Of a DNA stretch of 64,000 bases, positions 11,208-20,423 are shown one piece after another. Origin of the DNA: Adiantum capillus-veneris (Eukaryota > Streptophyta > Polypodiopsida > Polypodiales > Pteridaceae); contig CM043961.1 in the NCBI GenBank assembly GCA_014529385.2, positions 16,474,478-16,538,477 on the forward strand, written 5' to 3'. The first letter of the stretch is position 1, and each line of letters begins with the position of its first letter. The position numbers and the translations under genes are program-made. The notes below the pieces were generated by a model that did no database searches, had not been told where the DNA came from, and saw only the letters and a list, made by a program, of their open reading frames with translations.

Positions 11208-12410
11208 TGTAAGGTGCAGCGAAGTGAATGTTGAACTTTGCTCAAGATGAGTGCTCCGAATTGTGCTCAAGGGTTCCTTTTACTTACGGAAGGGAGAGCC
11301 TTCCGTCCTTTAATGAGAGAGTGCAAGTGATCACAAACAAAGTGGATAAACACTGTGAATGAAAGTGCTGAGACTGAGAGATAGAGAGAGAAGAATGCGA
11401 CACTAGGATGTTGTCAAAACCCTCCTCCGAAGGCCCCACTCTCTATGGCGAGAGCGGTCTACTATTGATTGCACAAATCTCTACAATGCTTGGACTTGCC
11501 GACGATGTCGACAACGACGAGGACGACGATGAGACGGGCTGAAATCTGAAAATGCTAAGGGCTGAAATCTGCAAATCTTTATCTGCTGAATTCTGACGCT
11601 ATGTCAGTGACGATGTCGATGACGACGACGACGCGACGACGACGCGCTGAAAACGCAAATGCTGAAATCTGCGGTTTCCGGGATGAAACTACAAACTTCG
11701 TGGGATCTGACTGTGCCGCGAAGATCTACTGCGGGAAGGTGAGATCTACAAGGTTCGGGACTTGTTCTACTGTGTCTAGTGCTGAAAATTGAAAACGTTG
11801 GTTCCTCTTGTGGTTCTGTCGCGGTAGATCTGCAAAACACTGGATTGCTAGGCTGATGCAAAAACGCTAGGGTTGAAAACTGATCATCTTGCAAAAACAC
11901 TAAGGTTCCTGCTGTCTTGCTGTGGCCAGGCTGATTTGCTGTACAAAAACGCCAGGTCTGGTCTTGATCCAAAAATGCTAGCTTCTCTCGTGTGATGCAA
12001 AAACGCTAGGACATCTTGGGGGTCCTGCTGAGAAGTTGTCTGTTGAGCAAGTGCTCCTGCTGCCTCTTCTGCCAGAATTGCTAGCGCTAGGTTTTTCTTA
12101 TATAGTCACTTACTGAATTTGCCCTACCCAGTTCCCAACAAAAGTCACATAAAAATAATAAGTGAAAAATGTCAAAAATAGGGAAAATAGGTCTATGCAC
12201 TATAAAAATGCTCCTGATGGGTTTTGATGAAAATCTGATGATCATGCTATGTGCAACCAGAGGATATGCATCTACTCTAAGTTTCTGGACATGCACGGTT
12301 TGTGAACAGACTCACAAAAGTGCAAGATCACTTCCTAATCTAATTGAACTGAACCCATGTCATGAAGTAGCTTGTCCAAGTACACATAGGGTTAGATGTG
12401 TCACGTGACA
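11208..12410 (-). repeat. T3 3' LTR
   Basis: It pairs with 22219-23431. The outer minus-strand end is the 12-bp palindrome TGTCACGTGACA (12399-12410), containing a CACGTG G-box. The interior holds about eight copies of an AAAACGCTAGG-like motif. Confidence 0.92.
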
Positions 12411-12422
12411 TCCCCTCCTTTT
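12411..12422 (-). promoter_or_regulatory. T3 polypurine tract
   Basis: The minus strand reads AAAAGGAGGGGA directly upstream of the 3' LTR. Confidence 0.85.
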
Positions 12423-12600
12423 CAAAGTGAGGTACTGGTACCGAATTGTATGGCGTCGAGGGAGATGGCCAACAATGTCTTGAATCCTGGAAAGGACTCT
12501 TTACCGGCCCACTCTGATGCGTGGGTCATGCGATAGTTGAACTTCCTAAAGGTCAGCAACGCTTGCTTCTTTGGGCCGTGCCGAAAGCGACAGTCTTGTG
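12423..12600 (-). pseudogene. T3 chromodomain remnant
   Basis: The minus-strand translation ends in a segment like HASEWAGKESF...FGTSTSL and a stop, directly before the polypurine tract. It aligns by eye with the T5 ending (HEAVWVDKEFF...IGTNTSL). Only the last third of a chromodomain survives. It shows that T3 descends from a full Gag-Pol element whose middle was lost or replaced. Confidence 0.6.
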
Positions 12601-12853
12601 TGGCTCCTTCGATGCTTCATCTTTGTCCGTAGTCATGCGTCTACCTTCTTCAAGAATCTCCGAAAATGAAAATTCTTGAAACCACTTCCAACACAAAAAC
12701 ATGAACATACCCATTCCATGTAAAGTGATTGGAAAAATTCTAGTCTTCCGAAAAGACTGTGCATGCAATGTAGATGAACAAAGAGACGGAGTGCCAAACT
12801 GTTTATCAAACACACGTAAACAACGGGGTCGAATCTTGACTTTCTGATCTAAA

Positions 12854-13627
12854 TCAATCAACTGTGGCAAAACACAATGGAAATGCCGATGCTTGATGCT
12901 CAATCCTTCTTGTGCTCTTCCGAAAACTGTCATGCCAAGGAAGAGACATGGAATGTGAATTCCTTGGGTGCAAACATTTCAGCTTTTCATGAGTAATCCG
13001 TATACATCCGTGCTCATTCATGAGTGAATTGTGCTCAACGTACAATATGTCATGCCTATGAAAAGGGATCACATAAGGACGGTGACTAAAATACAGGAAA
13101 GCATCACGAATGACACACTCGAACAATGCGTACTGACTAATCATGCGCATACACAATACTTCCTGTGGGGGTTCTTTGGACCTTGACTCGAGAGCCGAGT
13201 TCGGTTCTTCGTGATCAATCGAATCTTCCTGTGAGGGTTCTGTGGACCTCGACTCGAAAGCAAAGATCGGTTCTTCGTGATTGATCGAATCTGCAACGAG
13301 GTTAGCTTCACTAGAAAAAGTGTCAACTAAACCATCATCCTTGTGAACAATCATATCATCTTCTTGGAAATCATCATGCTTGTGAGAAATCACATCTTTT
13401 TCTTGCAAAGCATCATGCTCATCATCTCGCTTATCATTATCATGCAAATCATGTGAGTGAGACTGAGAGAGTCTCCTTCTCCTGAATCCTTTCAATCTTA
13501 GCCTACACATTTGAAATGAGGGATGAAGAATGAACAACTTGCTCTCCACGAATGACAAGGGGAGAGTCACTTTTGACATTGAAAATGAACGTATTTTCCG
13601 CCCAATCAATAAGAGGGTTATGTTCAC
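12854..13627 (-). CDS. T3 acidic, His-rich ORF of unknown function (257 aa)
   Basis: This minus-strand frame follows the T3 protease. Its first ~45 residues are the protease end read in a shifted frame, so the real segment probably begins near SQSHSHD (about residue 53) after an indel. The middle is acidic and His-rich (HDLHDNDKRDDEHD, SHKHDD) and holds two imperfect units of about 25 residues with the pattern (N/D)HEEP...ESRS(T/K)EP(S/P)QE. The last 100 residues (RPYVIPFHRHDILYVEHN and onward) resemble nothing I recognise. No RT, RNase H or integrase motif occurs between protease and 3' LTR. It could be captured host sequence, an element-specific accessory protein, or chance coding in spacer. 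I assign no function. Confidence 0.45.
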   Translation of the reverse strand: MNITLLLIGRKIRSFSMSKVTLPLSFVESKLFILHPSFQMCRLRLKGFRRRRLSQSHSHDLHDNDKRDDEHDALQEKDVISHKHDDFQEDDMIVHKDDGLVDTFSSEANLVADSINHEEPIFAFESRSTEPSQEDSIDHEEPNSALESRSKEPPQEVLCMRMISQYALFECVIRDAFLYFSHRPYVIPFHRHDILYVEHNSLMNEHGCIRITHEKLKCLHPRNSHSMSLPWHDSFRKSTRRIEHQASAFPLCFATVD

Positions 13628-13634
13628 GAAACCA

Positions 13635-13886
13635 TCAAATGCCTAAAAGCATATCACATCCTGTAAGAGGAGAGACTACAAATTTTCTCCGGAAGGACAC
13701 TTGTTGAACATTGAACAAAACATCAAGGCACTCTTGCGTGATGAGAGAGTCCATACCTGGAGAGAAGCCTGACACCTCGAAAGGAGATGTCTTGCAAATC
13801 TCCAAGCGGGCTCTTTTGACAAGAGAATCACTAATCAAATCATGCATACTGCCTGGGTCAAACAATATGACAAAACGTTGACCATT
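13635..13886 (-). pseudogene. T3 aspartic protease, split by T4
   Basis: The minus strand encodes NGQRFVILFD followed by the flap-region sequence and ends at MLLGI near 13640. This is the retropepsin fold that would cleave Gag-Pol. The catalytic Asp is present, but D-S/T-G reads D-P-G (13851-13859). The coding continues on the far side of T4 (from 20424), because T4 inserted a few codons before the active site. The protease of T5 (26570-26900) has the same layout. Confidence 0.8.
13882..13886. repeat. T4 target-site duplication, left copy
   Basis: CCATT lies immediately before TGTCAC at 13887. The same pentamer follows the right LTR at 20419-20423. Confidence 0.92.
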
Positions 13887-14432
13887 TGTCACAAAGTGAT
13901 GACGTGGCGGACAGCAGAAACCTTAATTTCTGCCAGAAACCCTAAAATTCCTGCAAACCCTAATTTTTGCCAAAAACCCTAAATTCCGGAAATCGCGGAG
14001 GCGGATTATTAAATTTTTTTTTTTTTTGGAAAATGATGAGCGACGCGAATTTTGCGTTTGCTTTTTTTTTATAAAAAAAAGAGAAAAGACTCTCTAAGAG
14101 AGAGAGAGAACTGATGCTTTTGATTTTAAAAGCTTTTGGGGCTCTGCTTTTGGGCATCCCTTGTAACCTTTAAATTAGTGGTGAGGGCCTCACTTCTCAG
14201 AGCATCTGGACGCAGAGTCTGAGAGTGAAACCCTAACCGCTCTCTTGTACTTTGATGATTGATTAATACAAAAAGAAATACCGAAAGGGGCGCCAGTCTT
14301 TGGGGCCAATATCTCTATGCACGGAACTCCGCCGGGCCAGTGCAAATCTATTGTGATCTGTGAATTGTTTTGAAGTGGTTATTTGGTGCTGTCGCGGTTG
14401 ATTCTTGACTTGGAGTGTCCAAGTCTGTTACA
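13887..14432 (+). repeat. T4 5' LTR
   Basis: It is 546 bp, starts TGTCAC and ends TTACA. It carries TGACGTGGC near its start and a block around 14275-14305 (AAAGAAATACCGAAAGGGGC) shared with T1, T6, T8 and T9. A poly-T stretch is at about 14013-14027. Confidence 0.95.
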
Positions 14433-14433
14433 G

Positions 14434-14445
14434 TGGTATCAGAGC
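14434..14445 (+). promoter_or_regulatory. T4 primer-binding site (tRNA-iMet)
   Basis: TGGTATCAGAGC starts two bases after the LTR ends and matches the complement of the 3' end of plant initiator tRNA-Met. Confidence 0.93.
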
Positions 14446-14503
14446 ACGGCCGATTTCTCTTCTACGGGAAATCCGATCTTCGAATTTTTTTTCCGTGGCA
14501 CCT

Positions 14504-16315
14504 ATGGCTTCAAGCAATGATCAGTCGACTCCCTCTGCATCTGGAGATGCGGGCAGGGATCACAACGAAGATTCCGGCACGGAGTATGGCCCGCCTAGGC
14601 CTACTCCAGCGGAGAAGCGAGAGATGGAGCGTCGAAAATTGATTGATGATGCAACAAAGATGATGCTCAATTTTGCCAAGGACCCGAAGATGGCAAGATA
14701 TATGAACCAGACCTCTTTGGAAGAGGTACAGACAGAGTGGCAGAGAACCACAACACCACTCCCGAAACCCGCTCTCAAGAAACCTTCTGCCTCCAAGAAA
14801 TATACGGAGAAGGAACTGGAGAACGTGGTTGATGCACGGATTGCTCAACTTTTCAACGTCCAAAGGAAAGGCAAAAAGCAGAAGAAAGGTACTGACTTCC
14901 CGGGATATTTGGGTCGTCAGTCGACATTCGATAAAGCAAAGAAACTGAAGAAGCGCGTCAAGTTTGAAGGCCTACCCAGTTCTTCTTCTTCTTCTTCTGA
15001 CAGTGACAGGAAAAGCAAAAAGAGAAGCAAGAAACAACGCTTCGGAAAGGGCAAGAAAAAGGCAAGGAAGTCTAAGTCTCGCCCAGTGAGTGACACTTCT
15101 ACAGAGGACTCGTCTACGGACAGTTCAGACTCTGACAACGGAAACTTTTATGCGAACAAGAGGAATTTTTACAAAGCCAACCAGTATGACTTTCTCGAAG
15201 ATAAAAGCAAGAAAGTTCGAGAGTTTAATGAAGGTGGCCAAGCACTTAAGTTTGATACTTTTTCGGGATACTCCGATGCTTCGAAGGCTTTGTCTTTTAT
15301 ACAGCAGTTTGACATCGCTTTCGCGGGAGGACGCTATTCAGAGCACTCCAAGATTCGGAGAGCTGCCTCTTATTGGAATGCTCGCACTTGGTGGTCCACG
15401 CTTCTATTAAGCAAGACTGTGCCAGTTACATGGCTGAAATTCAAGAGGCTTTTTATTTCTTCTTGGTTGACTCAAGAGTTTGAGCGAGATATACGAGCTG
15501 CTTGGAACCATCTCCGGATGACCAAGAGCGATGCAATGAATTCTTACTGTGAAAGATTCTGGAACTCTTTTCTACCTGCCTCTTCATTCAAGAAGATCTC
15601 GTTCAGAGAACAGATTGAGCGGTTTACATTGGGTCTACCTACAAAGATCCGAGACCACTGCTTGGAACAGAAGTCAGCTTCTATTCAGGAGTTGATGAGT
15701 CATGCGAAGCGGGGCTTTGCCATTCACTCTGGCAGTCTGACCTACCCCACAGATGAGGCCATGACACAACGAGCCGAACAGACTTCTGGGAATGAAAGTA
15801 GAATGAAAAAGAGCAACCCAGAGAAAAAAAAAAGGATGCACGACCCAAGCTTACTCTTGAGAAGAGAACTCGCTTCATCAGAGAGGGGAAGTGCTTTGGA
15901 TGCGGGGAACATGGACATATTTCCGCAAAGTGCCCTGATAAGGCACAGAAAGAACAGAATGATAAAGACGACAACAGGTCTGAGAGTTCGAGAGCAGCTG
16001 AGGAGTGTGGCAGAAAAGGCAGATAGAAAAGCAGAACTGGTACCACATGGCGTGGGACCTGCACCGAATCAAATGAATGAAAGTACAAACTTTGCCGCTT
16101 TTTTGGGGCAAAGTGAAGGATCAGGAAGCTCTTTTGAAGGAGCCAAGGCCAACTTCTTTTCACTTGGAATTGGCGGCTCGATTTGGAACTACGCTCGACA
16201 GACTGATGCCACAGGCGGAGGTAGTTCGACTGGCACCCGGATGGGATGTTGCCATTACACCGAGCATTGGCAAACTTCGTTTGCAATGACAGGGGTGTTC
16301 AGGGCACGTGAGTGA
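14504..16315 (+). CDS. T4 Gag (frame interrupted before the zinc knuckle)
   Basis: The start is the ATG at 14504 (MASSNDQSTPS), the first ATG in this frame after the primer site. Gag would assemble the cytoplasmic particle that packages element RNA. The N-terminal 150 residues are charged. A Lys/Arg-rich and Ser/Asp-rich stretch (KKRSKKQRFGKGKKK, then TSTEDSSTDSSDSD) precedes a capsid-like domain (around QALKFDTFSGYSD to LEQKSASIQELM). The CCHC knuckle (CFGCGEHGHISAKC, 15892-15933) is not in this frame. It lies in the -1 frame, beyond a run of ten A residues at 15824-15833. The frame after the A run is therefore spurious, and the useful Gag ORF ends near 15833. An indel in the A run is the simplest reason. 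Confidence 0.8.
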   Translation: MASSNDQSTPSASGDAGRDHNEDSGTEYGPPRPTPAEKREMERRKLIDDATKMMLNFAKDPKMARYMNQTSLEEVQTEWQRTTTPLPKPALKKPSASKKYTEKELENVVDARIAQLFNVQRKGKKQKKGTDFPGYLGRQSTFDKAKKLKKRVKFEGLPSSSSSSSDSDRKSKKRSKKQRFGKGKKKARKSKSRPVSDTSTEDSSTDSSDSDNGNFYANKRNFYKANQYDFLEDKSKKVREFNEGGQALKFDTFSGYSDASKALSFIQQFDIAFAGGRYSEHSKIRRAASYWNARTWWSTLLLSKTVPVTWLKFKRLFISSWLTQEFERDIRAAWNHLRMTKSDAMNSYCERFWNSFLPASSFKKISFREQIERFTLGLPTKIRDHCLEQKSASIQELMSHAKRGFAIHSGSLTYPTDEAMTQRAEQTSGNESRMKKSNPEKKKRMHDPSLLLRRELASSERGSALDAGNMDIFPQSALIRHRKNRMIKTTTGLRVREQLRSVAEKADRKAELVPHGVGPAPNQMNESTNFAAFLGQSEGSGSSFEGAKANFFSLGIGGSIWNYARQTDATGGGSSTGTRMGCCHYTEHWQTSFAMTGVFRARE

Positions 16316-16400
16316 CGTTCTACTCGGGATCCCTTGGTACCACAAGAACTACACCGTGGTTGACTACCAGGCCGAGAAAGCGACTTTGATAAATGAAGGG
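15824..16400 (+). pseudogene. T4 zinc knuckle and decayed protease
   Basis: After the A10 run, the -1 frame encodes a CCHC knuckle (C-x2-C-x4-H-x4-C). Beyond it come frame changes and stops, then a recognisable protease end (VLLGIPWYHKN, near 16315-16350). The expected D-S/T-G active site is not visible; the corresponding area (about 16150-16230) is altered. The retropepsin of this copy is probably non-functional. Confidence 0.65.
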
Positions 16401-16533
16401 CTTAGAGATTGTACTTGAAGAACTTCAGTTTTCTTACTCATTCTTTTGGGAGAACTGAACGATGGATAAAAGTTGAATATGTTTTGACCTGAAGAAAAGA
16501 ACGCCAAGATTTTTTTCTCCACGCTCATGCCGA

Positions 16534-18102
16534 TTGCTTTTGAGAGGGCCTGAAGATCATACCATTGATCTGATATCTGGAAGCACGCCACCGAATCGGC
16601 CACCTTATCGTGTGAGCCGAGTACAGAATGAAAAGATTATGAACTCAGTGAAAAACCTCTTGGAAAAGGGTCTTGTCCAGCCTAGTACTTCACCGTATTG
16701 CTCTCCAGTGTTCTTGGTTTTGAAGAAAGACGGATCTTGGAGAATGTGCATCGATTATAGCACTCTCAACGAAATCACCATCAAGAACAGATTTCCGATT
16801 CCTAGGATCGATGATATACTCGACAGGTTACAGGGATCCTCGTGCTTTAGCAGGATTGACTTGAAGAGTGGATATCATCAGATCAGGATAGCGCCAGGAG
16901 ATGTCTACAAGACAGCTTTTCGGACGACTTTTGGGTTATTTGAGTTTTTGGTGATGCCTTTTGGCTTAACCAATGCTCCTGCGACATTTAACCGGATGAT
17001 GGACATGATATTTCGAGAGTACAGGCTATTTGTTCGCACTTTCTTTGACGACATCATTGTTTTCTCCAAGAATGAGGCAGAACACAGAGATCATCTGCTT
17101 CAAGTCTTTCAGGCATTACGAGATCACACGTTAGTGATTAATGCAAAGAAAAGTGAATTTTTCCTACTAGAGATACACTTTTTGGGACACATTGTGTCAG
17201 CAGCAGGAGTGCGAATGGACCCGGCCAAGATAGAGACTATCCGTGATTGGCCCGATTTGAGGAATGTCCATGAAGTTAGAAGCTTCTTGGGACTGTGTTC
17301 GTACTATAGGCGGTTCATACGAAAGTTTGCAGAGGTTGCTTCCCCTTTGCATATCTTGACACAGAAAGGAGTACCTTTTTCGTGGGGACCCACAGAGGTG
17401 ACTGCCTTTCAGACATTGAAAGAGAAATTCACTACAGGACCAGATTTGACTTTGCCGGACTTGCAGAAGTCATTTGAAGTATTTTGTGATGCTTGTGGTC
17501 GTAGTCTGGGTGCGGTCTTGATGCAAGAAGGCCATGTCATAGCTTACGAGAGCCGTTTGTTCTCTAGGCCGGAGATGACAGCACAGATCTATGGGAAAGA
17601 GCTTTTGGCGGTTATCCACGCTCTTACTCAGTGGCGGCATTACCTACTCGGAGCGGATTTTACTGTCTTTACAAACCATCAGAGTTTGCGCTACTTCTTG
17701 TCCCAGAAGCAGCTTTCGGAAAAGCAGATGCGGTGGGCGAACATCTTGTCACAGTTTCACTTCCAGATTGTCCATGTGCAGGGACAGAAGAATGTGGTGG
17801 CAGATGCTTTGTCTCGGAAACCGTTGGTTCTGGCTATTTCCGCGATACATCATAGGAGCTTCGAGGATATGGTCGATCAGTATGCCACAGATACAGATTT
17901 TGCAGATATTTTCACACGGATACGGGATGGGGAGACAGTAGCGGGATACTCCCTTCGGGAAGGCTACTTGATGAAAAAGACTATGTTGTGCGTTACACAG
18001 CCGTTGAGGGAAAAGGTTATGACTGAATGCCACTGTCCACCTTTTACGGGTCACCGCGGCATTGCTACCACCATGAAAGGGGTAGAGAGATATTTCTTTT
18101 GA
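16534..18102 (+). CDS. T4 reverse transcriptase, RNase H and integrase start (522 aa)
   Basis: This open frame encodes the replication enzymes of a Ty3/gypsy element. RT spans about residues 20-240: the CIDYSTLNEITIKN motif, Asp109 in RIDLKSGYHQ, and Asp172-Asp173 in FFDD (the usual YxDD position). RNase H spans about 300-430: Asp319 and Glu356 are present, but the third acidic residue reads Asn381 (FTNHQSL where FTDHQSL is usual; codon 17674-17676), and Asp424 follows (VVADALS). The end enters the integrase HHCC zinc domain (CHCPPFTGHRG) and stops at 18100-18102 with TGA where the family has Trp. The frame has no upstream link to gag; the intended start lies in the decayed protease. The Asn381 change predicts weak or absent RNase H activity. 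Confidence 0.9.
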   Translation: MLLRGPEDHTIDLISGSTPPNRPPYRVSRVQNEKIMNSVKNLLEKGLVQPSTSPYCSPVFLVLKKDGSWRMCIDYSTLNEITIKNRFPIPRIDDILDRLQGSSCFSRIDLKSGYHQIRIAPGDVYKTAFRTTFGLFEFLVMPFGLTNAPATFNRMMDMIFREYRLFVRTFFDDIIVFSKNEAEHRDHLLQVFQALRDHTLVINAKKSEFFLLEIHFLGHIVSAAGVRMDPAKIETIRDWPDLRNVHEVRSFLGLCSYYRRFIRKFAEVASPLHILTQKGVPFSWGPTEVTAFQTLKEKFTTGPDLTLPDLQKSFEVFCDACGRSLGAVLMQEGHVIAYESRLFSRPEMTAQIYGKELLAVIHALTQWRHYLLGADFTVFTNHQSLRYFLSQKQLSEKQMRWANILSQFHFQIVHVQGQKNVVADALSRKPLVLAISAIHHRSFEDMVDQYATDTDFADIFTRIRDGETVAGYSLREGYLMKKTMLCVTQPLREKVMTECHCPPFTGHRGIATTMKGVERYFF

Positions 18103-18943
18103 CCGAGACTCAAGAAAGATGTGGAAGAGTTTGTGCGCAGTTGCTAGGTATGCCAGAAGGTCAAGTTTGACAGGCATAAAGCACAGGGATTGTTACAGCC
18201 TTTACCCATACCCACCCGCCCCTGGGAAAGTATAGCAATGGATTTCATTTTTGATCTCCCGAGAACACAGAGTGGTCACGATGGTATCTGGATTGTTATT
18301 GACAGATTTAAGCAAACAGGCTCATTTCATTCCAGTGAAGAAAACAGTCAAGCCGGATCACTTGGCGAGACTGTTTGTGGCCCAGATTTTCAGATTACAT
18401 TGCATGCCTGAGACAATTGTCTCCGACAGAGACCCCAGATTTACGAGTTTGTTTTGGAAGGCAATTTGGGAGAACATTAGCACGCGGTTGCAGTTCTCGT
18501 CATCGTTCCACCCGCAGACTGACGGGCAATCCGAGATTGCCAATTCAGTGGTTCTAGATTTATTGAAGTCTTATATCTCAGATCAGAAGACTCAATGGGA
18601 AAGATATTTACCTTTGGTGGAATTTGCCTACAATAACACGATACACTCGTCGACTCGTAAGGCGCCATTTGAGATTGTTGAAGGTGCTGCGAAGGTTCCA
18701 CCCTTCTTGAGCACGAAAGATAAGATCTTTGAAGCGGATGAATATACGCGAGATCTGGATACGGCTTTTGCCAAGGTTCGCGAGACTTTGCAGAAGTCTC
18801 AAGAACGACAGAAAAAGGCAGCGGATCGCCATCGTCGCGACATGAAATTGAAGGAGGATGATTGGGTGCTCTTACGTTTTGAGAAGGCACGCCTAAGAAA
18901 GAAAAAGGGAAAGGAGAGGCTTTTTCCAAAGCTTAGTATGTGA
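18103..18943 (+). pseudogene. T4 integrase core
   Basis: Translation continues after the TGA with a second stop (TAG at 18145-18147) between the two zinc-binding Cys residues. It reaches the catalytic core starting IAMDFIFDL, and a frameshift near 18310-18330 moves it to the next frame. All three DDE residues are encoded: Asp in MDFIFDL, Asp in VSDRD, Glu in TDGQSEIAN. The C-terminal DNA-binding part (DRHRRDMKLKEDDWVLLRF) runs to a stop at 18943. The integrase would insert cDNA into chromosomes. With two nonsense codons and a frameshift this copy cannot make it. Confidence 0.85.
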
Positions 18944-19278
18944 TACTACGGACCTTTCCAGATTATTGACAAGATAAATGATGTCTCCTTCCGATTGAAA
19001 CTGCTAGATACTTGGAGGATTCACAATGCATTGCATGTGAGTCTCTTGAAACCTTTTAAAGGTGATGTGCCTGATGAGCAACCCGAAGTGGAAGAAAACG
19101 AGAAGATCCTTGTTCCTGAACAGATTTTGGCACATAACGATACGAAGAAAGGTAAAGTCTGAAGGCGGTTCTTGGTTTAGTTCAAGAACTTTCCTGGATT
19201 TGATGCGAAGTGGATGGAGGAGGAGGACCTAGCAGATACTCCTCGGATTGTGAAACTTTACCTCGATGTTTTGGTTTA
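18944..19278 (+). pseudogene. T4 integrase tail and chromodomain
   Basis: The frame resumes with YYGPFQIIDKINDVSF, then HVSLLKPFKGD, and ends in a chromodomain-like module (PEQILAHND...FKNFPGFDAKWMEE.DLADTP). Two in-frame stops interrupt it around 19160-19180. Chromodomains on integrase are thought to steer insertion to marked chromatin. T6 carries a close, better preserved copy at 33327-33614. Confidence 0.8.
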
Positions 19279-19862
19279 GCATAGTCTACTCCAAACGGAA
19301 CCCAGAATTCAGCTTGGCCGGAGATCTGGTGCAGTGGGATGCACAAGAGGGGAGTCACTCCACTCCTTTGTCAGCAGATGCCTCGATTTTGATACTAAAG
19401 TCACTGATGTCTCTTTGAGCTTCAGGGATACTGAGAGCTGACAGTATTCTGCTGGATGACTTTATGAAATGGAATTCCTGATTATGATATTGATTTGTTC
19501 TTGACTTCTTGTGAGTGCAGGAACTGATAGCCGAAATGACTGCAGCATTTTGGTCTACTTGATCTCGAATAGACATGGTTGCAATAGGGGTTAGTCAATC
19601 GGACATCGATGAGGTCCCGATTGGACCTAGATGTGATTGCTAGCTACATTGCCGATAAATCATGGTCTAAGATCCGAATGAATGTTGAATGTCATGTGAT
19701 GTCCTGTGATGTTTGGTGATGTCGTGTGATGTGACTGTCGATTTTGTACATGTGCTAGATGTGTGTTCCTAGTACGTAGGTACTAACAGTCAGTGTCTGC
19801 TAAGACGGTTTATGGCTTTTGTCGGTTTTGCAGGCGTAATCGCGGTCGATTACAATGCTTTC
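19279..19862 (+). other. T4 3' non-coding region
   Basis: About 580 bp separate pol from the polypurine tract. It includes five copies of a GTGATGT-like motif at about 19692-19735; T6 has a shorter version at 34020-34068. No ORF is conserved between T4 and T6 here. Confidence 0.6.
19837..19852 (+). promoter_or_regulatory. T4 hairpin motif upstream of the polypurine tract
   Basis: TAATCG-CGGT-CGATTA forms a perfect 6-bp stem with a 4-nt loop, 10 bases upstream of the polypurine tract. It is conserved in T1, T6 and T8. Confidence 0.75.
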
Positions 19863-19874
19863 AAGAGGGGGGTA
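19863..19874 (+). promoter_or_regulatory. T4 polypurine tract
   Basis: AAGAGGGGGGTA directly abuts the 3' LTR start (19875). Confidence 0.88.
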
Positions 19875-20418
19875 TGCCACAAAGTGATGACGTGGCGGAC
19901 AGCAAAAACCTTAATTTCTGCCAGAAACCCTAAAATTCCTGCAAACCCTAATTTTTGCCAAAAACCCTAAATTCCGGAAATCGCGGAGGCAGATTATTAA
20001 ATTTTTTTTTTTTGGGAAAATGATGAGCGACGCGAATTTTGCTTTTGCTTTTTTTTATAAAAAAAAGAGAAAAGACTCTCTAAGAGAGAGAGAGAACTGA
20101 TGCTTTTGATTTTAAAAGCTTTTGGGGCTCTGCTTTTGGGCATCCCTTGTAACCTTTAAATTAGTGGTGAGGGCCTCACTTCTCAGAGCATCTGGACGCA
20201 GAGTCTGAGAGTGAAACCCTAACCGCTCTCTTGTACTTTGATGATTGATTAATACAAAAAGAAATACGGAAAGGGGCGCCAGTCTTTGGGGCCAATATCT
20301 CTAGGCACGGAACTCCGCCGGGCCAGTGCAAATCTATTGTGATCTGTGAATTGTTTTGAAGTGGTTATTTGGTGCTGTCGCGGTTGATTCTTGACTTGGA
20401 GTGTCCAAGTCTGTTACA
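19875..20418 (+). repeat. T4 3' LTR
   Basis: It is 544 bp and nearly identical to 13887-14432. Its third base is C where the 5' copy has T. It is followed by the second CCATT. Confidence 0.95.
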
Positions 20419-20423
20419 CCATT

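Larger units (their letters stand above)
13887..20418 (+). mobile_element. T4: full-length chromodomain Ty3/gypsy element
   Basis: This 6,532-bp element has LTRs at 13887-14432 and 19875-20418, an exact CCATT TSD, a tRNA-iMet primer site at 14434-14445 and a polypurine tract at 19863-19874. The order is gag, decayed protease, RT, RNase H, integrase, chromodomain, which is the Ty3 order. I count about seven substitutions plus two homopolymer length changes between the LTRs, so this is the youngest insertion in the nest. Despite that, the coding region is broken in several places, suggesting it moved with enzymes supplied by another copy. Confidence 0.95.

Noticed and set aside
15681-16286. 201-codon minus-strand frame opposite T4 gag
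   Set aside because: It is the antisense shadow of the Gag and protease region with no domain of its own.
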